A stretch of 64,000 nucleotides of DNA from Candidatus Schneewindia gallinarum (GCA_904420175.1 CAJFUF010000002.1:1-64000); one strand, 5' to 3'; counted from the stretch's first letter, positions 52,706 through 61,562 are shown. A program made the numbers and translations. Notes: generated from the letters alone by a model not told the origin.

Positions 52706-53131
52706 ATGATACGGCCAATGGAAAAGGCAGATATGGAACAGATCCTCAAATTGTGGGTAAGCTGTGCAAAGCAGGCCCACCCTTTCCTTGCACCCGACTG
52801 GTGGGACCAGTATGTGGAGCCCATCCGGGAGAATTACACCCCGGCAATGGACACTGCCGTCTTTGAGAAAGACGGGCGGGTGGCCGGCTTTATCGGCGTG
52901 GCGGAAAAGCGGCTGCTGGGCGCGCTGTGTGTGGATCCGGCCCTGCAGGGGCAGGGTATCGGCACTGCCCTGCTGCAGCACATGGCAGAGCGTTTTCCGG
53001 GGCTTTGGCTGTGGGTGTACGAACAGAATGAAAACGCCGTGCGTTTCTATACAAAGCGCGGCTTTTCCCTCTTTGGAAGGGCGGTCAATCCCGCCACTGG
53101 GAAAGCAGAGTTGGTTTTAAAGGCAAAATAA
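52706..53131 (+). CDS. GNAT-family N-acetyltransferase
   Basis: 141 residues; ALCVDPALQGQGIGTALLQHM carries the Q-G-x-G-I-G acetyl-CoA loop and NENAVRFYTKRGF the C-terminal motif. RBS AGGAGG upstream. It closes the ABC-exporter operon. YhhY/PanZ-like length; substrate unknown. Confidence 0.9.
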   Translation: MIRPMEKADMEQILKLWVSCAKQAHPFLAPDWWDQYVEPIRENYTPAMDTAVFEKDGRVAGFIGVAEKRLLGALCVDPALQGQGIGTALLQHMAERFPGLWLWVYEQNENAVRFYTKRGFSLFGRAVNPATGKAELVLKAK

Positions 53132-53172
53132 AAAGGAGGAGGCTTTCCCATAAAGCCTCCTCCTTTTCTTAT
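53131..53172 (+). terminator. Terminator
   Basis: AAAAGGAGGAGGCTTT / AAAGCCTCCTCCTTTT around CCCAT, then CTT. It also presents an A run in front so may serve both strands. Confidence 0.85.
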
Positions 53173-53309
53173 GCCGATACGCCTGCCGTATCTTTTTCCC
53201 GTGTGGCCTATGTCCAGCCCTGCAGAAAGCAGGACAGTTCCCCCATTGTGTATTTTTCCCATACTGTCTGAAAACACCGCTTTAGGGAAACTCTTTTATT
53301 TTATAGTGA

Positions 53310-54230
53310 TTAATAGTTTGTATAGGCAAAGGTGAATGGCTTGACCGATGGATCCAGCGCCTTGAAGGTATACCCTTCCGCCAAAAGTGTCTCGATAATT
53401 TGCGGCAAAGCCTCTACTGTGGTGTTTTTTGCCACACTGTCATGCATCAGAACAACGCTTTTCTTTCGTCCCCGGACATTTTCCACCACTTCCGCATAAA
53501 TTTTTTCTGCCGGCACATGGTTGGACGCTGCATCCCCTGAGCTGACGTTCCAGTCGTGGTAAGTGAAACCACGGCGCAGCATTTCTGCAATGATGCTGTT
53601 GTAGACGGTCGTATTGTAACTGTTGATGCTGCCCCCGGAAAAACGAAACAACTGAACCTTTACACCGGTCTGTGCATAAATGTGGTCGTACATCGTTTTA
53701 AAATCTTCCAGATAGCTTTCTACCGATTTATAGATCTTTGTCATTTGATGGGTTGTACTGTGTACACCGATGGTATGGCCGCGCGCCACGATATCCCGGT
53801 ACAAATCATTGACTTTTGCCGTGTTGTAATATACTACGAAAAAGGTTGCCTTAATGCCATACCGGTCGAGGATGTCCAGCACCTCCGGCGTGCGTACAGA
53901 GGGTCCGTCGTCAAAGGTGAGATAGACCACCTTCTCCTGTGTCTCCTCCTTCTTTTCCGTCTTTTCAGCGACCATGTCGGGATACAGCTTTTGATAATCA
54001 AATAACTCCGCAGAGTAAAGCGGGCTGGATTCATACTCCTGCAATTTCTTCTCGACCTGCGAAAAATGCAGCTGGGTCTCCTCCAAAAGTTTTTCGGATA
54101 CTGCCACCTGTTCCGCTGTATTACACATCTGGAAGTAGAAATAGACACATAAACAGGCCAGTACAATAAAAATCAGGCCAACGGTGCCGACAATCAGCCG
54201 TTTATAGGTTCGGACAGAAAGTCTGTTCAT
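53310..54230 (-). CDS. Membrane-anchored polysaccharide deacetylase (NodB/CE4)
   Basis: 306 residues. One N-terminal helix (about 11-32), a short coiled coil (about 35-65), and a CE4 domain from about residue 103: VYLTFDDGPSVRTPE (Asp-Asp), GVHSTTHQM (His-x3-His metal pair), FRFSGGS and the late VVLMHDS. It should remove acetyl groups from peptidoglycan or another surface polymer. It follows the bactofilin gene by 26 bp in the same direction, so the pair is probably one operon. Confidence 0.92.
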   Translation of the reverse strand: MNRLSVRTYKRLIVGTVGLIFIVLACLCVYFYFQMCNTAEQVAVSEKLLEETQLHFSQVEKKLQEYESSPLYSAELFDYQKLYPDMVAEKTEKKEETQEKVVYLTFDDGPSVRTPEVLDILDRYGIKATFFVVYYNTAKVNDLYRDIVARGHTIGVHSTTHQMTKIYKSVESYLEDFKTMYDHIYAQTGVKVQLFRFSGGSINSYNTTVYNSIIAEMLRRGFTYHDWNVSSGDAASNHVPAEKIYAEVVENVRGRKKSVVLMHDSVAKNTTVEALPQIIETLLAEGYTFKALDPSVKPFTFAYTNY

Positions 54231-54256
54231 TGTGGTATGCGTCCCCCGTTCCTACT

Positions 54257-54850
54257 TCATTCCTCCAAAGGCAGTATTTGCGTCGCTGTCTCCGGCTCAT
54301 CAGGATGGATTTTGACAAAACCGCTGATAGAGGCGCCCGTCGCAACACTAAGCCTTCCTCCGGTGATATTGCCCTGGATAACTGCATCCTTGTCCAGAAC
54401 CACTTCCCCGCTGACCGTCAGGTCCCCTTTGCATTTCCCATTGCAGCGCAGCGATTCTGCCTCCACATTGCCGATAACTGCAGAACCATTTTCAATTTGT
54501 ACGTTGACGGCAGCTTTCAGATTTCCAACCACACTGCCACCATTGATACTGATACCGTTTCCCTTTACATTGCCGCCGACGCTGCCGGTAATAAATACGT
54601 CCCCTTCACTGACAATATCGCCGTTGACCTGCCCGCCGATACGGACGGTACCTTTGGCGGTAATGGAGCCTTCAATTACAGTCTGTGCATTGACAACCGT
54701 CTCCTGGCCGGTAGGTGCAGGGACAGAGCGGAAACGCGGTTCTTCCTTCACCGTTTCCACTGAAGGTACTTTTTGTTGTGCTTTGCTGTTTTCCTTATCA
54801 CCGAGCAACTCCTTCAGTGCTGTTTTAAAATTATTTCCCTCATTTGCCAT
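54257..54850 (-). CDS. Bactofilin-family polymer-forming protein
   Basis: 197 residues from ATG 54850 (GGGGG upstream; an ATG four codons earlier is possible). The core (about 60-185) is the right-handed beta-helix of bactofilins with repeats such as GSITAKGTVRIGGQVNGDI, GSVGGNVKGNGISINGG and GNVEAESLRCNGKCKGDL. N- and C-terminal tails are flexible. Bactofilins form membrane-associated filaments that position cell-wall enzymes; the partner here is the membrane deacetylase. Confidence 0.9.
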   Translation of the reverse strand: MANEGNNFKTALKELLGDKENSKAQQKVPSVETVKEEPRFRSVPAPTGQETVVNAQTVIEGSITAKGTVRIGGQVNGDIVSEGDVFITGSVGGNVKGNGISINGGSVVGNLKAAVNVQIENGSAVIGNVEAESLRCNGKCKGDLTVSGEVVLDKDAVIQGNITGGRLSVATGASISGFVKIHPDEPETATQILPLEE

Positions 54851-54894
54851 GTCTTTTTCCATCCCCCTGTCAAAATTCTACACTCTAAAACAAA

Positions 54895-54923
54895 ATTATA
54901 CCGATTTATCGAAACAAAGTCAG
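54895..54923 (-). promoter_or_regulatory. Promoter of the bactofilin operon
   Basis: Minus-strand CTGACT (54923-54918), 17-bp spacer, TATAAT (54900-54895), 44 bp from the start codon. Confidence 0.7.
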
Positions 54924-54948
54924 CCTAAACACTCCAAATTAACACAAC

Positions 54949-54992
54949 AAAAGGAGGCAGGGAAAGCCATTGTACTTTCCCTGCCTCCTTTT
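54949..54992 (-). terminator. Terminator of the nucleoside hydrolase gene
   Basis: Perfect stem AAAAGGAGGCAGGGAAAG / CTTTCCCTGCCTCCTTTT, loop CCATTGTA; T-run on the minus strand. Confidence 0.9.
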
Positions 54993-55026
54993 CATGCAGC
55001 CTGTGATAAAACTGCGCAGTCTGCCT

Positions 55027-56025
55027 CTACCGGTAATTTTTGCAGGCGTCCAGCAGAATGTCCAAGAACTTCTCCCGGTCGCCGCCAAAGGCAACCGTGC
55101 AGTTGTCCGGCAGGTCGCGGTTGTGACGGGTGTCAATAACGGTCTTTCCGTCGGCAAAGCCGCCGGAGAAGTCCACATCCACGCGGGTGGTCAGCAGGTT
55201 GTCCAGCACGGAAGGATCGATGCAGTACGCAACGCACAGCACATCGTGCAGGGCGGCAGATTCGTCATCCTCCATGGCGCCGGGCTGGATGGCCTTATAG
55301 CCTGCGATACGGTCCTCCAAAAGCTGAAGGATGAAATCGGACACAGGATTGCCAATCTCCTTAAAGCGTCCAAAATCGGACCGGCTGACGCGGGACACCT
55401 TGTGGGTGCAGTCCAGCGGAACCAGCGTGATTTTTGCGCCGGACTGCATGACAATCTCCGCGGCCTCCGGATCGGCCCAGATGTTAAACTCGCCCGCGGC
55501 AGAATGGTTGCTCTCCGCGTGGCCGCCGCCCATGATGACAATTTCCTCCACATTGTCCAGCACGGTGGGATCCGCGCGAAGCAGCATGCCGATGTTGGTC
55601 AGCGGGCCCACCGGCACAAGCGTGACCTTCTCCGGGCAGTTCTTAATCGTGTCGATATACCAGGTGATAAAGTTCTCCTTTACCGGCTTGGTCACGGATT
55701 CCGGCAGGTCGAAATAGGGATGGTGATAACCGATGTAGTTGCCGTTCTCATCAATTTTGTAAGGCTTGGTATAGGGGTTGTGCTCCCGGCCGGGAAGCAG
55801 GTCCTTTACCATGGGGCGGGCGCAGCCCTTTGCCACGGGAACCTTGTTCTGGACGCCCACCAGCTCTATAACGCGCAGGGTGTTTTCCAGCGTGTTTTTC
55901 AGCGGCAGGTTTCCGTTGACGGCACACACGCCCAGCAGGTCAATGTCGGGGTGCAGGGCAGCGAGCATAATCGCAACCGCGTCATCGCTGCCGGTGTCCA
56001 CATCCAGAATGATTTTTTTTGCCAT
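55027..56025 (-). CDS. Nucleoside hydrolase (IunH/Rih family)
   Basis: 332 residues from ATG 56025; a longer frame upstream lacks an RBS and crosses a hairpin. The calcium-binding N-terminus ILDVDTGSDDAVA, PVGPLTNIG, IVIMGGG and LHDVLCVAY match the inosine-uridine family. It cleaves ribonucleosides to base and ribose. Preceded on the same strand by a transaldolase-like gene, which fits a pentose salvage unit. Confidence 0.9.
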   Translation of the reverse strand: MAKKIILDVDTGSDDAVAIMLAALHPDIDLLGVCAVNGNLPLKNTLENTLRVIELVGVQNKVPVAKGCARPMVKDLLPGREHNPYTKPYKIDENGNYIGYHHPYFDLPESVTKPVKENFITWYIDTIKNCPEKVTLVPVGPLTNIGMLLRADPTVLDNVEEIVIMGGGHAESNHSAAGEFNIWADPEAAEIVMQSGAKITLVPLDCTHKVSRVSRSDFGRFKEIGNPVSDFILQLLEDRIAGYKAIQPGAMEDDESAALHDVLCVAYCIDPSVLDNLLTTRVDVDFSGGFADGKTVIDTRHNRDLPDNCTVAFGGDREKFLDILLDACKNYR

Positions 56026-56054
56026 TGTTACATCCTCTCCTTTTTCTTGTGATG

Positions 56055-56095
56055 AGAAAAGGGGCCGGCAACCATAGCAGCTGCCGGCCTTCCTC
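56055..56095 (-). terminator. Hairpin between transaldolase and nucleoside hydrolase genes
   Basis: GGCCGGCA-GCTGCTATGGT-TGCCGGCC then CCTTTTC on the minus strand. Likely attenuates transcription into the nucleoside hydrolase gene. Confidence 0.6.
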
Positions 56096-56105
56096 TTGCC
56101 GTGGG

Positions 56106-56753
56106 TTATTTCTTGGGAACAGTCTCCCAATCCTTTAAGAACCGCTCGATGCCGGAGGTGGTCAGCGGATGGCCGATCATCTGCTTAATTACTGCATAGG
56201 GAACGGTGGCAATGTCGCAGCCCGCCTTGGCGGCGCCGATGACATGCATGGGGTTACGGATGCTGGCGGCGATGATCTCCGTCTCGATGTTGTGGATGGC
56301 GAAAATCTCAGCAATGTCGGCAACCAGGTCCAGACCCTGCTGGCCGATGTCGTCGTAACGGCCGATGAAGGGGCTGACATAGGTTGCGCCGGCACGGGCG
56401 GCCAGCAGCGCCTGGGGAGCAGAGAAGATGAGCGTGACGTTGGTGTGAATGCCCAAGTCGTGCAGCATCTTGGTGGCCTTCAGGCCCTCAGCGCACATGG
56501 GGATTTTGATAACGATATTCTTGTGGATTTTGACAAGCTCCTTCGCCTCTTCCACCATTTTGTCCGCCTCGAGAGAGATAACCTCAGCGGAGATGGGGCC
56601 GTCCACAATGCCGGTAATCTCGGTGACAACCTCTTTGAAGTCGCGGCCTTCCTTCGCAATCAGGGAGGGGTTGGTGGTGACGCCGCAGATGACGCCCAAA
56701 GAGGCAGCTTCGCGGATTTCGTCCACATTTGCGGTATCGATAAACAGTTTCAT
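56106..56753 (-). CDS. fsa: Fructose-6-phosphate aldolase / short transaldolase
   Basis: 215 residues, the compact decameric type (FsaA/TalC about 214-220). The Schiff-base Lys83 is in VIKIPM, and [20 protein letters not shown] and the C-terminal [15 protein letters not shown] match the family. Whether it acts as transaldolase or fructose-6-phosphate aldolase cannot be told. Promoter at 56808-56836. Confidence 0.92.
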   Translation of the reverse strand: MKLFIDTANVDEIREAASLGVICGVTTNPSLIAKEGRDFKEVVTEITGIVDGPISAEVISLEADKMVEEAKELVKIHKNIVIKIPMCAEGLKATKMLHDLGIHTNVTLIFSAPQALLAARAGATYVSPFIGRYDDIGQQGLDLVADIAEIFAIHNIETEIIAASIRNPMHVIGAAKAGCDIATVPYAVIKQMIGHPLTTSGIERFLKDWETVPKK

Positions 56754-56807
56754 CTAAATTCTCGCTCCTTTTTTCTTAACTCTTGCTGGGCAAAGCCCAC
56801 TACCGTC

Positions 56808-56836
56808 ATTCTATCACACGTGCGGCCATTTTACAA
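56808..56836 (-). promoter_or_regulatory. Promoter of the transaldolase gene
   Basis: Minus-strand TTGTAA (56836-56831), 17-bp spacer, TAGAAT (56813-56808). Confidence 0.65.
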
Positions 56837-56850
56837 CCGTGAATTTACTG

Positions 56851-56879
56851 TTGTATTTTGCTGCGTTTAACGGTAAAAT
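56851..56879 (+). promoter_or_regulatory. Promoter of the MFS transporter gene
   Basis: TTGTAT (56851-56856), 17-bp spacer, TAAAAT (56874-56879), 35 bp upstream of the start codon. Confidence 0.65.
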
Positions 56880-56914
56880 GGTATTGTAACACGCTGTATT
56901 TGGGGGAATGAAGA

Positions 56915-58129
56915 ATGGCTGGCAGCCGGGGGGAAAAGCGTCAAAGCTACCTGCTGATTTTTTTAATCTGTGCAACTTTGTTTACCACTGGTATCCTGGA
57001 CGGATACCGCAGCGTGATACTTCCCATCATTAAAACCGCCTTTGAGGCGAGCTATGACAGCCAGGGGCTGTTTAACTCCCTCTATTCCGTCGGGCATATT
57101 CTTGCCTGCTTTACGACCAGCGTCACCCTGCGCAAGCTGGGGGTGCGTGGTACGCTGATTACCGCGTACTGCATGCTGATGCTGTCCTTCGTCGGCATGC
57201 AGTTTGTCAGCTCCTTTGCCATGGCCACCGCCGCCTTCGTGCTACTGCGGTTCGGCCTCAGCTGTGAGGAGGGCGGCGTCAACGGCATGAGCAACACCTT
57301 CGGGCTGCGCACTGCCAAGATTTTAAGCTTCGGCCACTTTTTCTACGGCGTGGGTTCCATTATCGGGCCGAAAATCGCAGGCGCGGTGCTGGGCACAGGC
57401 GTGGACTGGCGAAGGCTGTACCTTTTCACAATAGTGCTGCCGCTGTGCTTCACGGTGCTGGCCCTGTTCATAAAAATCGCCCCTGCCCCTGCGGCGGGCC
57501 GGGAGCAGGAAAATACAGGCCGCGCCTTCCGTGCAAGCGATGCGCTGAAAAGGAAAGAGGTCTGGCTGTTCGCACTGTGCATTGCCGTTATCGGGCAGGT
57601 GGAAACAGCCACCACCATCTGGGGCGGGCTGTATTTGCAGGACAACTTCGGCATTGATCCGCTGACGGTCGGCGCCACCTTTATGTCCGTCCACTTTCTG
57701 CTGTTCACCCTTGGCCGGCTGATTTGCAGTGTGCTGATTGAAAAAGTCGGCCCGGTTAAAATGGAGTATTTTCTGCTGCTGGGCTGTGTGCTGACCTTCG
57801 GAGTGGGCTTCCTGTTGGGGGCAAACGGACTGTATGCGCTTTCTGCTGTCGGGCTGTTTACCTCCGGTATCTGGCCCACGGTGGTGGCCATGTCCTCCAT
57901 GGTCTATAAAAAAAGCGGCTACGCCCCCATCTGTATGAGTGTGGCGGGCGGAATTTCCGGTATTTTAACTGCTATTTTTGCTTTTCTTGTGGGGCTTGTC
58001 AACCAGTATGTCGGGCCCGCATGGGGTTTCCGTACCACCGTCTTGATGAGTGTGGTCGCCATTGCCCTGTTTACCTATACCGTCCGGGATGTCAGGCGCA
58101 GGGGCCTGTATCCGGCGGCAAATGCGTGA
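56915..58129 (+). CDS. MFS transporter
   Basis: 404 residues with 12 hydrophobic helices. N-terminal half has the conserved glycine-rich helix 1 (FTTGILDGYRSVILP) and an RKLGVRG loop between helices 2 and 3; helices 4-5 read GLSCEEGGVNGMSNTFG. It resembles the sugar/oligosaccharide fucose-permease-like branch rather than drug efflux, but the substrate cannot be fixed. It ends just before a DUF4364 gene on the same strand. Confidence 0.88.
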   Translation: MAGSRGEKRQSYLLIFLICATLFTTGILDGYRSVILPIIKTAFEASYDSQGLFNSLYSVGHILACFTTSVTLRKLGVRGTLITAYCMLMLSFVGMQFVSSFAMATAAFVLLRFGLSCEEGGVNGMSNTFGLRTAKILSFGHFFYGVGSIIGPKIAGAVLGTGVDWRRLYLFTIVLPLCFTVLALFIKIAPAPAAGREQENTGRAFRASDALKRKEVWLFALCIAVIGQVETATTIWGGLYLQDNFGIDPLTVGATFMSVHFLLFTLGRLICSVLIEKVGPVKMEYFLLLGCVLTFGVGFLLGANGLYALSAVGLFTSGIWPTVVAMSSMVYKKSGYAPICMSVAGGISGILTAIFAFLVGLVNQYVGPAWGFRTTVLMSVVAIALFTYTVRDVRRRGLYPAANA

Positions 58130-58139
58130 GGTGAATGTT

Positions 58140-58700
58140 ATGGAAAACGAGGCCATTGCCGAGGGGATCAGCCCCGGCGGCTTAAACAGTGACTTGGAAA
58201 TTAAAATCCTGATATGTTACCTGCTGAAAAGCATCGGCAGGCCCATCAGCAAAACGCAGCTGAACAGTGCGGTTTCCGGCCATGGGCTGGTCAACTACTT
58301 CGATTTGTCCGGCGCACTGTCGGAACTGCTCCGCTCCGAGCACATCCGTCTTGTGGAAGACGGCGGGGAGGAATGCTATACCACCACCCCCCTTGGGGAA
58401 CAGACGGCCGACTCCCTCGGCAAGTCCATCCCTGCCTCTGTCAAGGAAAAGGCGCTGGGCGCCTGTATGCGGCTGCTGGCAAGGCTGCAGACGGAGAAGG
58501 AGACCGCAGTGTCCATTGACAAAACGGACGACGGATTCGTCGTGCACTGTGCCATTCTGGACGAGGGGACGGATTTGATGCATTTAAGCCTGTTTGTCCC
58601 CGACCTGCTTCAGGCGGAAAAGGTAAAGGAGCAGTTCCTTGCCGCGCCCGGCCCCTTTTATGAAGAATTGATGGAAACTTTACTGAAAAACAGAAGCTGA
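58140..58700 (+). CDS. DUF4364 winged-helix protein
   Basis: 186 residues from ATG 58140 (GAGGTG upstream; ATG 58122 is an alternative). N-terminal winged helix (about 20-75) with LICYLLKSIGRPISKTQLN and LSGALSELLRSEHI, followed by a longer C-terminal alpha/beta domain. Matches DUF4364, common in Clostridia as a putative regulator. RNA- or DNA-binding is plausible; the target is unknown. Confidence 0.85.
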   Translation: MENEAIAEGISPGGLNSDLEIKILICYLLKSIGRPISKTQLNSAVSGHGLVNYFDLSGALSELLRSEHIRLVEDGGEECYTTTPLGEQTADSLGKSIPASVKEKALGACMRLLARLQTEKETAVSIDKTDDGFVVHCAILDEGTDLMHLSLFVPDLLQAEKVKEQFLAAPGPFYEELMETLLKNRS

Positions 58701-58705
58701 CAGGA

Positions 58706-58742
58706 AAGGAAGGCCCCCGGTCGGGGCCTTCCTTTTTTCTTC
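58706..58742 (+). terminator. Terminator
   Basis: GGAAGGCCCCcGG-TC-GGGGCCTTCC followed by a T6 run. Confidence 0.85.
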
Positions 58743-58756
58743 TTTTGGAAATCCCC

Positions 58757-58785
58757 TTGACAGGAGCGGGCTATAATGATATTAT
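58757..58785 (+). promoter_or_regulatory. Promoter of the SPFH gene
   Basis: TTGACA (58757-58762), 17-bp spacer, TATTAT (58780-58785). Confidence 0.8.
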
Positions 58786-58820
58786 TTTGATATCATATAG
58801 AAATCAGAAAGGGGATTTTT

Positions 58821-59846
58821 ATGAATGAGAAAGTTCTGAACAACAGGAAAAACGGTATGCTTGTCCTGCTGCTGACGGTTCTGCTGTATGCGTTGTCGGT
58901 CGCCGGCCTGGTTTTCGGCGCGATCCTGCTGGAGGGCGGCGGTTCACCCATACTGATGGTCGTCAGCGTCATATGGATGTGTATCGGCTGGATTCCCCTG
59001 ATGGGCTTAAAGGTGCTAAAGCCGCAGGAGGCGCTGGTACTGACCCTGTTCGGCAAGTATGTCGGCACGCTGAAGGATGACGGGTTCTATTTTGTCAATC
59101 CGTTCTGCACCAGCGTCAATCCGGCAGCCAAGACGAAGCTGAACCAGAGCGGCGATGTGGATGGGGCAGGCCGTAAGTCCATTGTCTTTTCCACCGGCTC
59201 TGCCACGGCCAGCGCCAATTTTGAGGCGGGCAGCAAAAAAATCTCCTTAAAAATCATGACGCTGAACAACAACCGGCAGAAAATCAACGACTGCCTCGGC
59301 AATCCGGTGGAAATCGGCATTGCGGTGATGTGGCGGGTGGTCGACACGGCCAAAGCGGTGTTCAATGTGGACAACTACAAGGAATATCTTTCCCTGCAGT
59401 GCGACAGCGCACTGAGAAACATTGTGCGCATTTACCCCTATGACGTGGCGCCGGGTGTGGACACCACCGGCGACGGAATTGCCGACGAAGGCAGCCTGCG
59501 CGGCTCCAGCGAAATTGTCGCCTCCCGCATACGGGACGAAATTCAGCAGAAGGTGGCCGGGGCCGGGCTGGAAATTATTGAGGCCCGCATTACCTACCTT
59601 GCCTATGCGCCGGAAATTGCCGCCGTCATGTTGCAGCGGCAGCAGGCCTCCGCCATTATCGACGCCCGGAAAATGATTGTGGACGGCGCAGTGGGTATGG
59701 TGGAAATGGCGCTGGAACGCCTGAACAAAAACAACGTGGTGGAGCTGGATGAGGAACGGAAGGCCGCCATGGTCTCCAATCTGCTGGTGGTGCTTTGCGG
59801 CAATCACGATGCGCAGCCGGTCATTAACTCTGGCAGCCTGTACTAA
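58821..59846 (+). CDS. SPFH/band-7 domain protein
   Basis: 341 residues. Two N-terminal membrane helices (about 14-35 and 42-62) precede a band-7 domain starting LKPQEALVLTLFGKYVGTL, with VEIGIAVMWRVVDTAKAVFNVDNY, then a helical region ending LLVVLCGNHDAQPVINSGSLY. SPFH proteins oligomerise in membranes and organise microdomains. The next gene starts 2 bp later and encodes a small ribbon-helix-helix protein, a pairing I recall from other Clostridia and Actinobacteria. Confidence 0.93.
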   Translation: MNEKVLNNRKNGMLVLLLTVLLYALSVAGLVFGAILLEGGGSPILMVVSVIWMCIGWIPLMGLKVLKPQEALVLTLFGKYVGTLKDDGFYFVNPFCTSVNPAAKTKLNQSGDVDGAGRKSIVFSTGSATASANFEAGSKKISLKIMTLNNNRQKINDCLGNPVEIGIAVMWRVVDTAKAVFNVDNYKEYLSLQCDSALRNIVRIYPYDVAPGVDTTGDGIADEGSLRGSSEIVASRIRDEIQQKVAGAGLEIIEARITYLAYAPEIAAVMLQRQQASAIIDARKMIVDGAVGMVEMALERLNKNNVVELDEERKAAMVSNLLVVLCGNHDAQPVINSGSLY

Positions 59847-59847
59847 G

Positions 59848-60051
59848 ATGGCAGCCGCCCCGAAGAAGCAGATTCCGCTGCGGCTGTCCAGCAAGCTGTA
59901 TGACGCCATCGCCGCCTGGGCGGAGGACGACTTCCGCTCCGTCAACGGGCAGATTGAGTATCTGCTGAGCGAGTGCGTGCGCCAGCGCAGGAAAAACGGC
60001 GGCTATGTGCCGGATGAGCTGGACGTCCCGCCGGAACTGGACGTGAAATAA
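59848..60051 (+). CDS. Ribbon-helix-helix (Arc-like) protein paired with SPFH
   Basis: 67 residues from ATG 59848, one base after the SPFH stop codon. KKQIPLRLSSKLYDAIAAWAEDDFRSVNGQIEYLLSECVRQRRK fits an Arc/MetJ ribbon-helix-helix: a beta strand followed by two helices; the segment is split over residues 6-49. The C-terminus is acidic. May be a DNA-binding partner or a small adaptor of the SPFH protein. Not part of a recognised toxin-antitoxin pair. Confidence 0.85.
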   Translation: MAAAPKKQIPLRLSSKLYDAIAAWAEDDFRSVNGQIEYLLSECVRQRRKNGGYVPDELDVPPELDVK

Positions 60052-60080
60052 GATTTTTTCTCTTGACTGCTTTGCACAAA

Positions 60081-60117
60081 GTAAAAGGCCCTCCCGCTGG
60101 CGGGAGGGCCTTTTACT
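60081..60117. terminator. Bidirectional terminator
   Basis: Perfect stem GTAAAAGGCCCTCCCGC / GCGGGAGGGCCTTTTAC with TG between. Shared by the RHH gene and the convergent glycosyltransferase. Confidence 0.92.
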
Positions 60118-61430
60118 TATTTCAGGTAATATTTTGATTCATACTTGTTGCGGTGGGCGATGTAATTCCCTTTCACCTTGTTGCCCTTAATCTTCTCCAG
60201 CGGGTCCTCTTCCCTGTTTATCAGTTCCAGATACCGTTTCAGGCGCAGTCCGCGGCCGTAGTTGTCAATCACATACTGCCTGCCCGCTTCGCCCATCAGA
60301 TCCATCACCTCGGGCGGCAGTTCCGGCGCGGCGGTTAACGCCTCCTTCACGGCCTCCGGATCGGATGGGGAGACGGCCAGGCCCGCTTTGGCCGTGACCA
60401 CATGGCTGCTGCTGCCATCCCCGGCGTACAGCACCGGGCGGCCGCTGAGCATGGCGCGGAACAGGCCCGGGCAGTCGGAGCCAAAGCGCTGCAGGGTGTG
60501 ATACTGTTCGCCAAAATAAACCATGTCCGAAGCGCGCAAAATATTGTCGAGGTCATTATCGTCCGTAAAGGGGAACAGCGTGATATTTTTCGCGTCCCCT
60601 GCCAGAGTACGGTACTGTTCCAAATTTTCCTGCTTGCAGACAAGCACGCCGTGCACCGGTTCCGGCACGGTCTTCAGCGCCTCTATCAGGCACTTTATCT
60701 GCTCTCCCTCTGCGGGATCGTCAAAGGCGGACACCACAAACTTCCCCTGCTGCCGCAGGGAAACAAACAGGTCCACCACTGCCTGGCCCGGCGTGTTCAG
60801 ATGAAGATGACGTGTTTCGTCAATGCCGACGGGAATGTACTGAAAGCGTCCCTCAACCCGGTAGCCCCTGGAAAACACATATCCGCCTGCATATTGTAAT
60901 TCCGACACGATAAAGTCCGCGTTGTTAAAGGCCACATCCTCAAAATACTGCATTTTGGTCAGGAACTTCTCCCCAATGTGGCGGCCGTACCGCTCCACAG
61001 CGGTGGTGGGCCACAGGTCGCTGATGTGATAGACCAGTTTTTTATTTTTCAGCTTGCCTGCACGTTTGAAGTCGGCCAGCTTATCTATGTCCGCAGGGGC
61101 GGTGGAATACACGATGATGAGATTGGCCTGCCGCACATACTTTTTGATGACGCGTTTGTAAATGCGGGTGAAGGACTTGACACTGCGGTAAAAGGGCTTG
61201 CCCATATCCTGTTCGCTGAACGGGCGGGAGTGCACCAGAACAATCCGTATCCCTTCCTGGACGGACGACGTGCTGAAAAGGGGCGACTTGCGCTGCCGCC
61301 CGCTGTAGGTGTCCGCAGAGGTAACCAGCGTTACCTCATGCCCTTCGGAAATGAAGTCCTTGCACAGCATCATACACGGATCCGCCGGATTCTCCAGATC
61401 CATGTAGCGGTTGATGATCAATACTTTCAT
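60117..61430 (-). CDS. Glycosyltransferase family 4
   Basis: 437 residues with an N-terminal Rossmann half opening MKVLIINRYMDLENPADPC, a middle with PVGIDETRHLHLNTP, and a C-terminal nucleotide-sugar half with SGRPVLYAGDGSS and VSPSDPEAVKEAL. Two-domain GT-B fold of the GT4 type. It is on the opposite strand to the next two genes. Acceptor unknown, but neighbours suggest cell-surface or lipid glycosylation. Confidence 0.88.
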   Translation of the reverse strand: MKVLIINRYMDLENPADPCMMLCKDFISEGHEVTLVTSADTYSGRQRKSPLFSTSSVQEGIRIVLVHSRPFSEQDMGKPFYRSVKSFTRIYKRVIKKYVRQANLIIVYSTAPADIDKLADFKRAGKLKNKKLVYHISDLWPTTAVERYGRHIGEKFLTKMQYFEDVAFNNADFIVSELQYAGGYVFSRGYRVEGRFQYIPVGIDETRHLHLNTPGQAVVDLFVSLRQQGKFVVSAFDDPAEGEQIKCLIEALKTVPEPVHGVLVCKQENLEQYRTLAGDAKNITLFPFTDDNDLDNILRASDMVYFGEQYHTLQRFGSDCPGLFRAMLSGRPVLYAGDGSSSHVVTAKAGLAVSPSDPEAVKEALTAAPELPPEVMDLMGEAGRQYVIDNYGRGLRLKRYLELINREEDPLEKIKGNKVKGNYIAHRNKYESKYYLK

Positions 61431-61533
61431 TGTGTTCCTTGTTCCTCCGGTTCGTCATTTTTCAAAACTTCTGTTTCCTATTATACACGATTCGTCCGTG
61501 ATTTTCCACCATTTCCGCAGCGCCCCCTTTCGC

Positions 61534-61562
61534 TTGACAAAGAGGGGAAACACAGGTATGAT
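61534..61562 (+). promoter_or_regulatory. Promoter of the GT4-flippase operon
   Basis: TTGACA (61534-61539), 17-bp spacer, TATGAT (61557-61562), 54 bp upstream of the start codon. Confidence 0.8.
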
